Assembly (NCBI GenBank): GCA_031259225.1
Contig: JAIRLT010000235.1
Coordinates: forward strand, 1 to 17,130
Direction: 5' to 3'
Source of the DNA: Prevotellaceae bacterium
GTDB taxonomy: Bacteria; Bacteroidota; Bacteroidia; Bacteroidales; UBA932
Length of the DNA: 17,130 bases
In this document: positions 5,722 through 12,529 of the stretch, one piece after another
How the letters are laid out: the number at the start of each line of letters is the position of its first letter
Numbering within the stretch: position 1 is the stretch's first letter
Translations under genes and position numbers: made by a program
Notes under the pieces: generated by a model
Seen by the model: only the letters and a program-made list of their open reading frames with translations
What the model was told of the DNA's origin: nothing
Database searches by the model: none

Positions 5722-7307
5722 TTAAATAGGTTGAGTGCGGCTTGAGCAGTGTCGTCAATACCGGCGGTCATGGCGTAGAGGGCGTTGTCTTCGAGCGGCG
5801 TGTTGTGCCCGATGTAGGCGCGTAAGAAAGCGATAATAGTTTCCTTGGTCTCCTCCCATTGCGCGTCGGTAGCTATTACCTTGCCGGCAGCGGCATAGTT
5901 GCGGAACAGTACGCCTAAATCATAATTGGAAAAATAATCATTCAGATCGTCCAATGTTTTGATGTTGTTCAATTCATTGCGGTGCCGGTCGGTGAATTGC
6001 AATACAAAACGGTAAATAAGATTGCGCCGCGACAGGGTGCGTGCAAAATCGTTGATACTGCTGGTATCCTCCGGAACGAACAGGTCGGGCATAATGCCGC
6101 CGCCGCCATAAACTACTTTTCCTTTGGGGGTATAATAGCGTTGCCCTGTAAACTTGCTGCTGTCGGAAGAGTACATCTCGCCATGCAGGAAGCGTTCGTA
6201 CAATTCATTTTCATAGTCGCGGTAGTTATTTTTCCTGTACGGTTTTTGGATAGAACGACCGGTAGGCGTGTAGTAGCGCGCTACGGAGAGGCGCAGTCCC
6301 GAGTGGTCGCTGAACATGATAGGTTCCTGCACCAGTCCCTTGCCGAACGACCGCTGTCCGACGATAGTGCCGCGGTCGTTGTCCTGTATAGCGCCTGCCA
6401 CAATCTCGCTTGCCGAAGCAGAGCCTTTGTCAATCAATATGGCAAGGTTGATATGCCTGCAACTGCCATGATTAGTTGCCCGGTATTCGTAGCGCGGGCG
6501 CGCCCGTCCTTCGGTATAGACAATCATATTGCCGTTGTCCAAAAATTCATTGGCAACTTGGAACGCTTGCTCAAGCAAGCCGCCGGAGTTGCCGCGCAAA
6601 TCAAGGATAAGGTTTTTCATTCCGTTTTTCTGTAATAATTCTATGGCGGCAATAAATTCTTTATGCGTGGTCTTAGAGAACTTGGAAATTTTAATAAAGC
6701 CGGTAGTGGCGTTCATCATGTAAGCCGCATCAACGCTTTTCACCGGGATTTTATCGCGCACAATAACCACCTGCACCAATGCTTCCTCCCCGTATCTTTC
6801 AATACCTATAGTTACCCGCGAACCGCGCTTGCCGCGTAACATTTTCACAACGGCATTTTGTTCTACTTTCCGTCCGGCAATGACGGAGTCGTTTACCGTA
6901 ATAATCCGGTCGCCCGGGTGTATGCCTGCACGTTCGGAAGGTCCTCCGTTAACTACGTTCATCACCACCACCGTGTCGTTGGTCATGTTAAACACAATGC
7001 CTATCCCGTCGAAGTTTCCTTCAATAGCTTCGTTAGCGTCCGCCATGTCTGCCGCCGGAATGTAGAGGGAATGCGGGTCTAATATTTCCGTCAAGAACGG
7101 CAATGTATTTTCGACCAATTCTTCTGCGTTCACGCTGTCCATATAGTTTTCCTCAATCTGCTGGAAAATCAGCGCCAGCTTGCTCCACTTGCCTTGCCCG
7201 TCAATGGAAATTGTTCTTTGCGGTCGGGTTATATACTGTCCAATGAAGACGCCCAATATTAAAAAGGCAATTAGCAGAACCCATTTTTTAGTAGTTGGTT
7301 TGTTCAT
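5718..7307 (-). CDS. ctpA: S41 family C-terminal processing protease
   Basis: A 529-residue serine protease of the CtpA/Prc family acting in the periplasm on C-terminal tails of envelope proteins. An N-terminal membrane anchor (about residues 9-26, WVLLIAFLILGVFIGQYI) follows a short basic stretch. A PDZ domain spans about 90-180 (GIGIVF, GGPSERAGIHPGDRIITVND). The protease core includes LILDLRGNSGG (233-243). The catalytic serine is Ser298 in GSASASE, and the lysine is Lys323 with Gln327 in SFGKGLVQ; the 25-residue Ser-Lys spacing and the K+4 Gln match the family. A C-terminal helical extension follows. It lies downstream of the dCMP deaminase across a repeat-filled gap, an order I recall as common in Bacteroidales. 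No promoter is seen, so it probably ends the long minus-strand operon. Confidence 0.94.
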   Translation of the reverse strand: MNKPTTKKWVLLIAFLILGVFIGQYITRPQRTISIDGQGKWSKLALIFQQIEENYMDSVNAEELVENTLPFLTEILDPHSLYIPAADMADANEAIEGNFDGIGIVFNMTNDTVVVMNVVNGGPSERAGIHPGDRIITVNDSVIAGRKVEQNAVVKMLRGKRGSRVTIGIERYGEEALVQVVIVRDKIPVKSVDAAYMMNATTGFIKISKFSKTTHKEFIAAIELLQKNGMKNLILDLRGNSGGLLEQAFQVANEFLDNGNMIVYTEGRARPRYEYRATNHGSCRHINLAILIDKGSASASEIVAGAIQDNDRGTIVGQRSFGKGLVQEPIMFSDHSGLRLSVARYYTPTGRSIQKPYRKNNYRDYENELYERFLHGEMYSSDSSKFTGQRYYTPKGKVVYGGGGIMPDLFVPEDTSSINDFARTLSRRNLIYRFVLQFTDRHRNELNNIKTLDDLNDYFSNYDLGVLFRNYAAAGKVIATDAQWEETKETIIAFLRAYIGHNTPLEDNALYAMTAGIDDTAQAALNLFN

Positions 7308-7310
7308 TAT

Positions 7311-7378
7311 ATTTCTAATTTCTAATTTTTGATTAGTTAAGCGTAAAGTATTCCGGCGTCAGTCCCCTTAACCCTTAA
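7311..7378. repeat. Composite array: ATTTCTA heptamers, GGCGTCAG core, CCCTTAA heptamers
   Basis: Four heptamers at 7311-7338 (two exact ATTTCTA, then ATTTTTG and ATTAGTT) begin four bases upstream of the ctpA ATG. GGCGTCAGTC is at 7355-7364. Two exact CCCTTAA heptamers at 7365-7378 contain the dCMP deaminase stop codon (7368-7370) and encode its last residues. Same word-core-word layout as at 5643-5721 and 14903-15040. Confidence 0.8.
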
Positions 7379-7823
7379 CTTCTATATTTTCGTATCTTTT
7401 AATTTCAATATCGGCACGTTTGAGCAATTCCAGTCCGTCGGTATTGTGGTATTCGTCGCAATAGACCACCCGCTTGATGCCCGCTTGGATAATGAGCTTG
7501 GCGCATTCCACACAAGGCGATGAGGTAACATACAACGTAGCGCCGTTGCTGCTGTTGTGCGATTTCGCCACTTTCGTAATGGCATTCGCTTCGGCGTGCA
7601 GTACATAAGGTTTGGTAAGCCCGTCATCATTTTCACACACGTTTTCAAACCCCGAAGGCGTACCGTTGTAACCGTCGGAAATAATCATTTTTTCTTTTAC
7701 AAGCAATGCGCCTACCTTGCGCCGTACGCAATAGGAATTTTGCGCCCATACATGCGCCATTTTCAAATAACGGCAATCAAGCAGCGATTGTTTATCTTTG
7801 TTTAATCGTGAGTCGTACGTCAT
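7368..7823 (-). CDS. Deoxycytidylate (dCMP) deaminase
   Basis: A 151-residue zinc-dependent dCMP deaminase (ComEB type), which makes dUMP from dCMP for thymidylate synthesis. The zinc site is complete: His76 and the proton-shuttling Glu78 in HAEAN, Cys104 and Cys107 in PCVEC. MIISDGYNGTPSGFENVCE (about 46-64) is the typical substrate-loop sequence. Conserved sequence starts around SLLDCRYLKMAHVWAQNS. The preceding MTYDSRL is translated repeat sequence: the ATG and first codons lie inside a GTCRTAA-type heptamer array, and no other ATG start precedes the conserved part. The C-terminal EVKG and stop also lie in repeat. The gene starts 30 bases after the acyl-CoA ligase stop and is probably co-transcribed with it. 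Confidence 0.93.
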   Translation of the reverse strand: MTYDSRLNKDKQSLLDCRYLKMAHVWAQNSYCVRRKVGALLVKEKMIISDGYNGTPSGFENVCENDDGLTKPYVLHAEANAITKVAKSHNSSNGATLYVTSSPCVECAKLIIQAGIKRVVYCDEYHNTDGLELLKRADIEIKRYENIEVKG

Positions 7824-7839
7824 AAGCTGTAAGTCGTAA
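7805..7839. repeat. Five-heptamer array containing the dCMP deaminase start codon
   Basis: Five contiguous heptamers on the plus strand: ATCGTGA, GTCGTAC, GTCATAA, GCTGTAA and GTCGTAA (TTAYGAN family on the transcribed strand). The start ATG (7823-7821) is inside the third unit. The array spans the 3' part of the 30-base gap and the first codons of the gene. Confidence 0.85.
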
Positions 7840-7853
7840 TAAAATCTGTAATT

Positions 7854-9509
7854 TTACGTATATAGAAACCGTTTGATGCTTTTCTTCGGCGTTTTTTCAA
7901 ATTCTTCGGGATAGATTTTTACACGGGCGATTTGCGAATACTTGGGTAATTCTTCATTAAGTTGTAAACGCGTTTCTTCTATGATTTGTTCCAATCGTTG
8001 CTCCGAAATACCGTTCATTTCAGCGGCGGTGTAGTCGGGATAAATCAGGGCGGTCAATTTCCCGTCCTGCTCAATGACCAACGATTCCACAATGTAGGGC
8101 TTGTTGTTAATGATATCTTCGATTTCTTCGGGATAAATATTTTGTCCCGACGCTCCCAAGAGCATGTTCTTGCAACGACCGCGTATATAGAGGTAGCCGT
8201 CCTTGTCTATTACGCCGATATCGCCGGTACGCAGCCAGCCGTCGCCGGTGAATGCTTCTTTGGTCGCGGCTTCGTTTTTGTAATAACCGATTAGCACATT
8301 ATCACCCCGTGCCAGTATTTCGCCCGGGATGTGGTGCGGGTCGGGCGAATCGATTTTCAGTTCCATGCGCGGGACAGCTTTACCACAGGAGTGGAGCGGC
8401 GTTTTGTCCCAGTCTTCATACGTGATGAGGGGGGCGCATTCCGTCATGCCATAGCCCACCGTGTAGCGGAAACCGATTTCTTTGAAGAACGCTTCGGCTT
8501 CGTGGTTAAGCGAAGCGCCGCCAACAATCACTTCTATGAAGTTATCGCCGAAAACAGCATTTATGGCGTTGAAAATTTTCTTTTTTATCTTCCGGTCAAT
8601 GAGCGGAAGTTTCAGCAACATCTTGACCGGCGTCTTCTCCAGCAGCGGTTGCAACTGTTTTTTATAAATCTTTTCAATAATCAGCGGAACGGAAATAATG
8701 AGCGATGGTTTCACTTTGGCAAAAGCGTCCATGATTATTTTCGGCGTTGGCATCCGCGTGAGGAAATGCACATGCGCGCCCACCGACATCTCATACAGGA
8801 ATTCGAACATCATGCCGTACATGTGCGCCATCGGCAACATTGACACGACTTCGCATGTATGATCGAACATCGGAAGCGTTTCCTGTGCAAAAACAATATT
8901 CGACCACAAGCTGCGGTAAGGCAACATCACGCCTTTCGACAAACCGGTAGTACCCGACGTGTAGTTAATCAGGGCGAGTTCCTCCGGCTGGTCGCGGTGG
9001 TAGGACACATGTTCGGGGCGGAAGTTTTTCGGATAGCATTTCCCGAAGCGTTCATTCAGCCGTTCGCGGGAGCTCCGGATAGCTTCTTTTTTGCAGTGCA
9101 GGATGGAAAAATCCAAGAGTGAAATAATCGCTTCCAGTCCCGGCATGGCGCGTTCGTTCAGGTTTTCCCACACAACGTCGCCGACAAAAAGTAGCTGCGC
9201 TTCGGAATGATTGACGATATGGTGTACGTTGTCGGGCTTAAATTCATGCAGGATAGGTACTGCCACAGCGCCATAAGAAAGGGTCGCAAGGAAGATAACG
9301 CCCCAATTGGCTTGGTTGCGCCCGCACAGCGCGATTTTATCACCTTTCTTCAGCCCGCATTCCTCAAAAAGAATGTGCATTTTTGCAATACGCCGCGCCA
9401 CATCTTTGTAGTGCAACGTGGCGCCATTGTAGTCCGACAATGCGGGGCGATCCCAGTAGGTTTTGAAGCTATTTTCAAAAAATGACAATACGTTTTGGTC
9501 TGTATTCAT
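7854..9509 (-). CDS. Long-chain fatty acid-CoA ligase (AMP-forming)
   Basis: A 551-residue ANL-superfamily ligase that activates fatty acids to acyl-CoA via acyl-AMP. Core motifs: the P-loop YTSGTTGLSKG (about 183-193), the adenine-binding YGMTE (353-357), WLRTGD (425-430), the hinge and A8-type GRCKNMLLGASGQNIYPEEIE, and a Lys-rich C-terminus (FEKTPKKSIKRF). The closest functional label is a FadD-like long-chain acyl-CoA ligase; the exact substrate is not readable. I start it at the ATG at 9509-9507 (MNTDQNVLSFFENSF). A longer frame to 9560 would add 17 residues that overlap the exporter gene and translate repeat words, so it is unlikely. It follows the exporter and precedes the dCMP deaminase in one apparent operon. 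Confidence 0.9.
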   Translation of the reverse strand: MNTDQNVLSFFENSFKTYWDRPALSDYNGATLHYKDVARRIAKMHILFEECGLKKGDKIALCGRNQANWGVIFLATLSYGAVAVPILHEFKPDNVHHIVNHSEAQLLFVGDVVWENLNERAMPGLEAIISLLDFSILHCKKEAIRSSRERLNERFGKCYPKNFRPEHVSYHRDQPEELALINYTSGTTGLSKGVMLPYRSLWSNIVFAQETLPMFDHTCEVVSMLPMAHMYGMMFEFLYEMSVGAHVHFLTRMPTPKIIMDAFAKVKPSLIISVPLIIEKIYKKQLQPLLEKTPVKMLLKLPLIDRKIKKKIFNAINAVFGDNFIEVIVGGASLNHEAEAFFKEIGFRYTVGYGMTECAPLITYEDWDKTPLHSCGKAVPRMELKIDSPDPHHIPGEILARGDNVLIGYYKNEAATKEAFTGDGWLRTGDIGVIDKDGYLYIRGRCKNMLLGASGQNIYPEEIEDIINNKPYIVESLVIEQDGKLTALIYPDYTAAEMNGISEQRLEQIIEETRLQLNEELPKYSQIARVKIYPEEFEKTPKKSIKRFLYT

Positions 9510-9544
9510 ATTTTTAGTTTTTAGTCGTAATTCATAACTCATAA
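9510..9544. repeat. Five-heptamer array joining the exporter stop to the ligase start
   Basis: On the minus strand, exactly 35 bases of tandem heptamers: two TTATGAR, one TTACGAC, two TAAAAAY. The exporter's TGA stop (9541-9539) is inside the first unit, and the ligase ATG (9509-9507) begins directly after the last unit. The array contains an in-frame ATG that would extend the ligase by residues read from repeat. Confidence 0.88.
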
Positions 9545-11362
9545 TTCCTGCAGGTCGCACAGCCGTTTATATATTCCCTGTTTGGCGAGCAGTTCGGCGT
9601 GCGTACCGGTTTCGACAATACATCCTTTGTCCATGACGACAATCTTATCGGCATGTTGAACCGTTGAGAGGCGGTGTGCAATGACAATTGACGTGCGGTT
9701 TTCCATCAACTTCATCAACGCATCCTGCACCAGCCGTTCGCTCTCCGTATCCAACGCCGAAGTGGCTTCATCCAAAATGAGAATTGGTGGGTTTTTCAGG
9801 ATAGCGCGTGCAATCGAAAGGCGTTGCCGTTGCCCGCCAGAAAGCCGGTTGCCCTGGTCGCCGATACCGGTTTGGTAGCCGTGTTCCATTTGCATAATAA
9901 ATTCATGGGCATTGGCAATCTTTGCCGCCCGGACGACGGCTGCTTCTGCGACGTCTTCTACCCCGAAAGCGATGTTGTTAAATACCGTATCATTAAAAAG
10001 AATGGCGTCCTGCGTAACAATCCCCATCAACCCAATCAGCCCTTTTGGTTCGTAGTCTTTGATGTTGATATTATCCAACAAAATTTCACCGGATGTTACG
10101 TCATAAAAGCGTGGCAAGAGGTCTGCCATGGTTGTCTTTCCCGCGCCGGAGAGTCCGACCAGCGCCACCATTTGTCCTTTTTCAATTGTTAAATTGATGT
10201 GATTTAACACCGGCTCGTTTTGGTAAGCAAACGACACATCGCGGTATGTTATTTTATCCGTGAATGTACAGACCGGTATAGACCGGTTTCGCTTTGTAAT
10301 TTCCACCGGCGCATCAATGATAGCAAAAATCCGCTCCCCGGAAATCAAGCCTTTTTGAATAAGTGCATATGTACCGGCAATGGCTTTAGCCGGCGACAAC
10401 ACTTGGTAATAGAATGCAAGATATGCCACAAATTCACTGATACCCATGCCCAGTTTACCGTTCACTTGCAGCCACCCGCCGTAAAGGAGGATAAATGCCG
10501 TTACGGTAATTCCCAAAGTTTCGGACAATGGAGAAGCCAGTTCCTGCCGGTTAAACATGCGTTTGGTTACGGCACGGTGTTGCGCATTGGTAGTTTCAAA
10601 TTGTTTGCGCACGTAGTGTTGGGCGTTAAAAGCTTTGATAATCCTTGCACCCGAAATGGTTTCTTCAAAATAACCGACAATATTCGCCATTAGTTTTTGC
10701 GCATTGACCGCTTGCCGGCGCAGGCGTTTAGTGATGCGGGTGATGACGAATGCTGAAAGTGGCAGTGCGATCAATGCAATGGACGTTAGTTGCGCCGACA
10801 TGATGAACAGCACCACCAGATAGCCGATGAGCAGCAAAGGGTCGCGGAATATAATGTGAAAAGAACCTGCAACCGAATTTTGCACTTCCGTTACATCATT
10901 GGATATACTGGATAAAATATCACCTTTGCGGTTGTTGGTAAAGTAACCGACATGCAGCCGGGTGATTTTATTATACAATGCCGTGCGTACTTTTTGCATG
11001 ACCGTTGTTCGCAAACCGACCAATACCCGTTGCGCCGCATACTTAAAATAATTAGCCGCCACCGACGCCGCAATTAACAAAATACACACAAATAACAACG
11101 CGCTTAATACGCCGCGAGCCTGAATAATATCGTACAAATAATAATTAAATACCTCTTTAAGGTAAGACAAATTGGGCGTAAAAGCCGGCAACGCCGTAAC
11201 CTTTTCCATTGACTCGGGATTGAAAAGCACGTCCAGCAAAGGAATAATAAGCGTAAAGTTTACTATACCGAATAAGAGACTTAACAGGGTAATGATGATA
11301 TATTTTGGCCAATAGCGGCTATATGGTTTCGCAAAAGCAAAAAGACGTAAAAATGTTTTCAA
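9539..11362 (-). CDS. MsbA-type ABC exporter (lipid/lipid A flippase family)
   Basis: A 607-residue half-transporter with an N-terminal six-helix membrane domain (about 20-345) and a C-terminal ATPase. ATPase motifs are complete: Walker A GLSGAGKTT (403-411), Q-loop Gln451 in IVTQD, signature LSGGQ (507-511), Walker B ILILDE (527-532), D-loop SALD and H-loop His563 in IAHRLS. Length and layout fit the lipid A exporter MsbA and related Bacteroidota exporters; the substrate cannot be read directly. The only plausible start is TTG (11362-11360): the upstream frame soon meets a stop, no ATG precedes the conserved MKTFLRLFAFAKPYSRYWP, and the previous gene ends 11 bases away. Inferred to be co-transcribed with the upstream DUF6492 and DUF4834 genes. 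Confidence 0.92.
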   Translation of the reverse strand: MKTFLRLFAFAKPYSRYWPKYIIITLLSLLFGIVNFTLIIPLLDVLFNPESMEKVTALPAFTPNLSYLKEVFNYYLYDIIQARGVLSALLFVCILLIAASVAANYFKYAAQRVLVGLRTTVMQKVRTALYNKITRLHVGYFTNNRKGDILSSISNDVTEVQNSVAGSFHIIFRDPLLLIGYLVVLFIMSAQLTSIALIALPLSAFVITRITKRLRRQAVNAQKLMANIVGYFEETISGARIIKAFNAQHYVRKQFETTNAQHRAVTKRMFNRQELASPLSETLGITVTAFILLYGGWLQVNGKLGMGISEFVAYLAFYYQVLSPAKAIAGTYALIQKGLISGERIFAIIDAPVEITKRNRSIPVCTFTDKITYRDVSFAYQNEPVLNHINLTIEKGQMVALVGLSGAGKTTMADLLPRFYDVTSGEILLDNINIKDYEPKGLIGLMGIVTQDAILFNDTVFNNIAFGVEDVAEAAVVRAAKIANAHEFIMQMEHGYQTGIGDQGNRLSGGQRQRLSIARAILKNPPILILDEATSALDTESERLVQDALMKLMENRTSIVIAHRLSTVQHADKIVVMDKGCIVETGTHAELLAKQGIYKRLCDLQEL

Positions 11363-11373
11363 AACAGTGTCAT

Positions 11374-12207
11374 TTAATGGTTATAATATTCAGGAAAAGT
11401 AACCGATTTATAGCTTTTCCCAAATCGTTTTACTAAGCTGTTATAATCCGCCAAATCCTTATAACGGGAGGTACGTTGTTTACACGGCAAGTGGAGTTTA
11501 TCTTTTACAAAATTACCGTATGTTTCATATTCGGAAAATCCGGATACCTGCGTTCTGTCGTAAGCGGCAATAATTGCCTTTAACCAGTTTTCATTCATCC
11601 GTCCGTGTATGCAGCGGTGCAGGGAGGCTAATTGTTCCTTGTTTATAATCATCTTGTGCGCCACATAGCTTAGCTTGCCTCTTTTTACAATTCCTGTTAG
11701 TTTTGTTAGTATCTTATAGTAGGGTTGGTGGCTTTCGTGGGTCATATAAAATACCGGTTTCCCGTTTTGACTGATAAAAGTATGCGGTTGCAGTAAAACA
11801 TGATCGGCGTCGATACATAAATAATTACGGCATGTTCCAATGGCGCCGGAAAGCTTGATAAATTGTTGTATCAACCATCCGCTCCGGTCAATAATTTTTC
11901 CGTCGCAGGCGATTTGCATGTTCAATTCTTCTGGCGTGATGCCGGCAACGTCCTGTTCATTTACAAAAACCAATCCGTTGGATGCACAAAAAGACAATAT
12001 TTCTGCCTGTGGCGGCGCTACGATATAAATGTCTTTTATGGGATGTTTCACACAGGTTCTCACGCCTTGCAGGCACAGCGGAAGCACCGGCAAATCTTTT
12101 TTTATTACAGGAATAACCACATCGATTTCTTCCGTAGCGGCAGCAATGGTTTTATCCTTAACAACCGAGTAGAACCAATAAAATACCTTGTGCAAAAATC
12201 GTTTCAT
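11374..12207 (-). CDS. DUF6492-type glycosyltransferase-like protein
   Basis: A 277-residue soluble protein resembling the DUF6492 family, which has a GT-A glycosyltransferase-like fold. An N-terminal Rossmann-like beginning EIDVVIPVIKKDL (27-39) is followed by IKDIYIVAPP (57-66) and a DxD motif Asp133-Ala-Asp135 in YLCIDADHVLL, the usual metal/nucleotide-sugar site. Later segments FSEYETYGNFV and the C-terminal ITFP-like VTFPEYYN are consistent with the family. Substrate and product are unknown. The position, 11 bases before the MsbA-type exporter, suggests a role in making an exported glycolipid or surface polysaccharide, but that is inference. The ATG start is 10 bases after the DUF4834 stop. 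Confidence 0.72.
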   Translation of the reverse strand: MKRFLHKVFYWFYSVVKDKTIAAATEEIDVVIPVIKKDLPVLPLCLQGVRTCVKHPIKDIYIVAPPQAEILSFCASNGLVFVNEQDVAGITPEELNMQIACDGKIIDRSGWLIQQFIKLSGAIGTCRNYLCIDADHVLLQPHTFISQNGKPVFYMTHESHQPYYKILTKLTGIVKRGKLSYVAHKMIINKEQLASLHRCIHGRMNENWLKAIIAAYDRTQVSGFSEYETYGNFVKDKLHLPCKQRTSRYKDLADYNSLVKRFGKSYKSVTFPEYYNH

Positions 12208-12217
12208 CAGGATTAAA

Positions 12218-12457
12218 TTATTCTTTTATCTCTTCGTATTCCACATATTCGCCCACGTTCTTGTCTATTTTTTTGCGTTTGGGCGGGGAGCGTTTGATAG
12301 CGCTGCCGGACGTCTTTGTACGGTTATTTTCCTCGAACGAACGTTGCACGCGTTTCCCCATTTGCTTTCCCATGTAGCGCAAGAGCCACGGGAAAAGCAA
12401 CCGCACAAGGTAGGGGACGATAAGAAAGATAAGAAATAATAACAGTAAAAATCGCAT
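12218..12457 (-). CDS. DUF4834 small membrane protein
   Basis: A 79-residue protein with one N-terminal hydrophobic helix (about residues 3-27, MRFLLLLFLIFLIVPYLVRLL), a basic middle (KRSPPKRKK) and an acidic C-terminus GEYVEYEEIKE. This layout, with the terminal GEYV[DE][YF]EEIK motif, is that of the DUF4834 family, known to me only from Bacteroidota and without assigned function. It is spaced 10 bases from the next gene and so is likely translated from the same message as the glycosyltransferase-like protein and the exporter. Confidence 0.8.
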   Translation of the reverse strand: MRFLLLLFLIFLIVPYLVRLLFPWLLRYMGKQMGKRVQRSFEENNRTKTSGSAIKRSPPKRKKIDKNVGEYVEYEEIKE

Positions 12458-12529
12458 AGCCGTAAATTATCAATTATAAGTTTTTCAAAAGCAGCATGCC
12501 TTTATTGCCTTTAACGCTCGACGTCTCGC

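Noticed and set aside
9510..9560. Longer acyl-CoA ligase beginning inside the exporter gene
   Set aside because: The extra 17 residues translate the exporter's last codons and repeat words; the ATG right after the array fits the family N-terminus.
12458..12529. Repeat array or terminator between the 758-residue gene and DUF4834
   Set aside because: Only a weak AATTAT-type word and short imperfect inverted repeats are present, well below the regularity of the other gaps.
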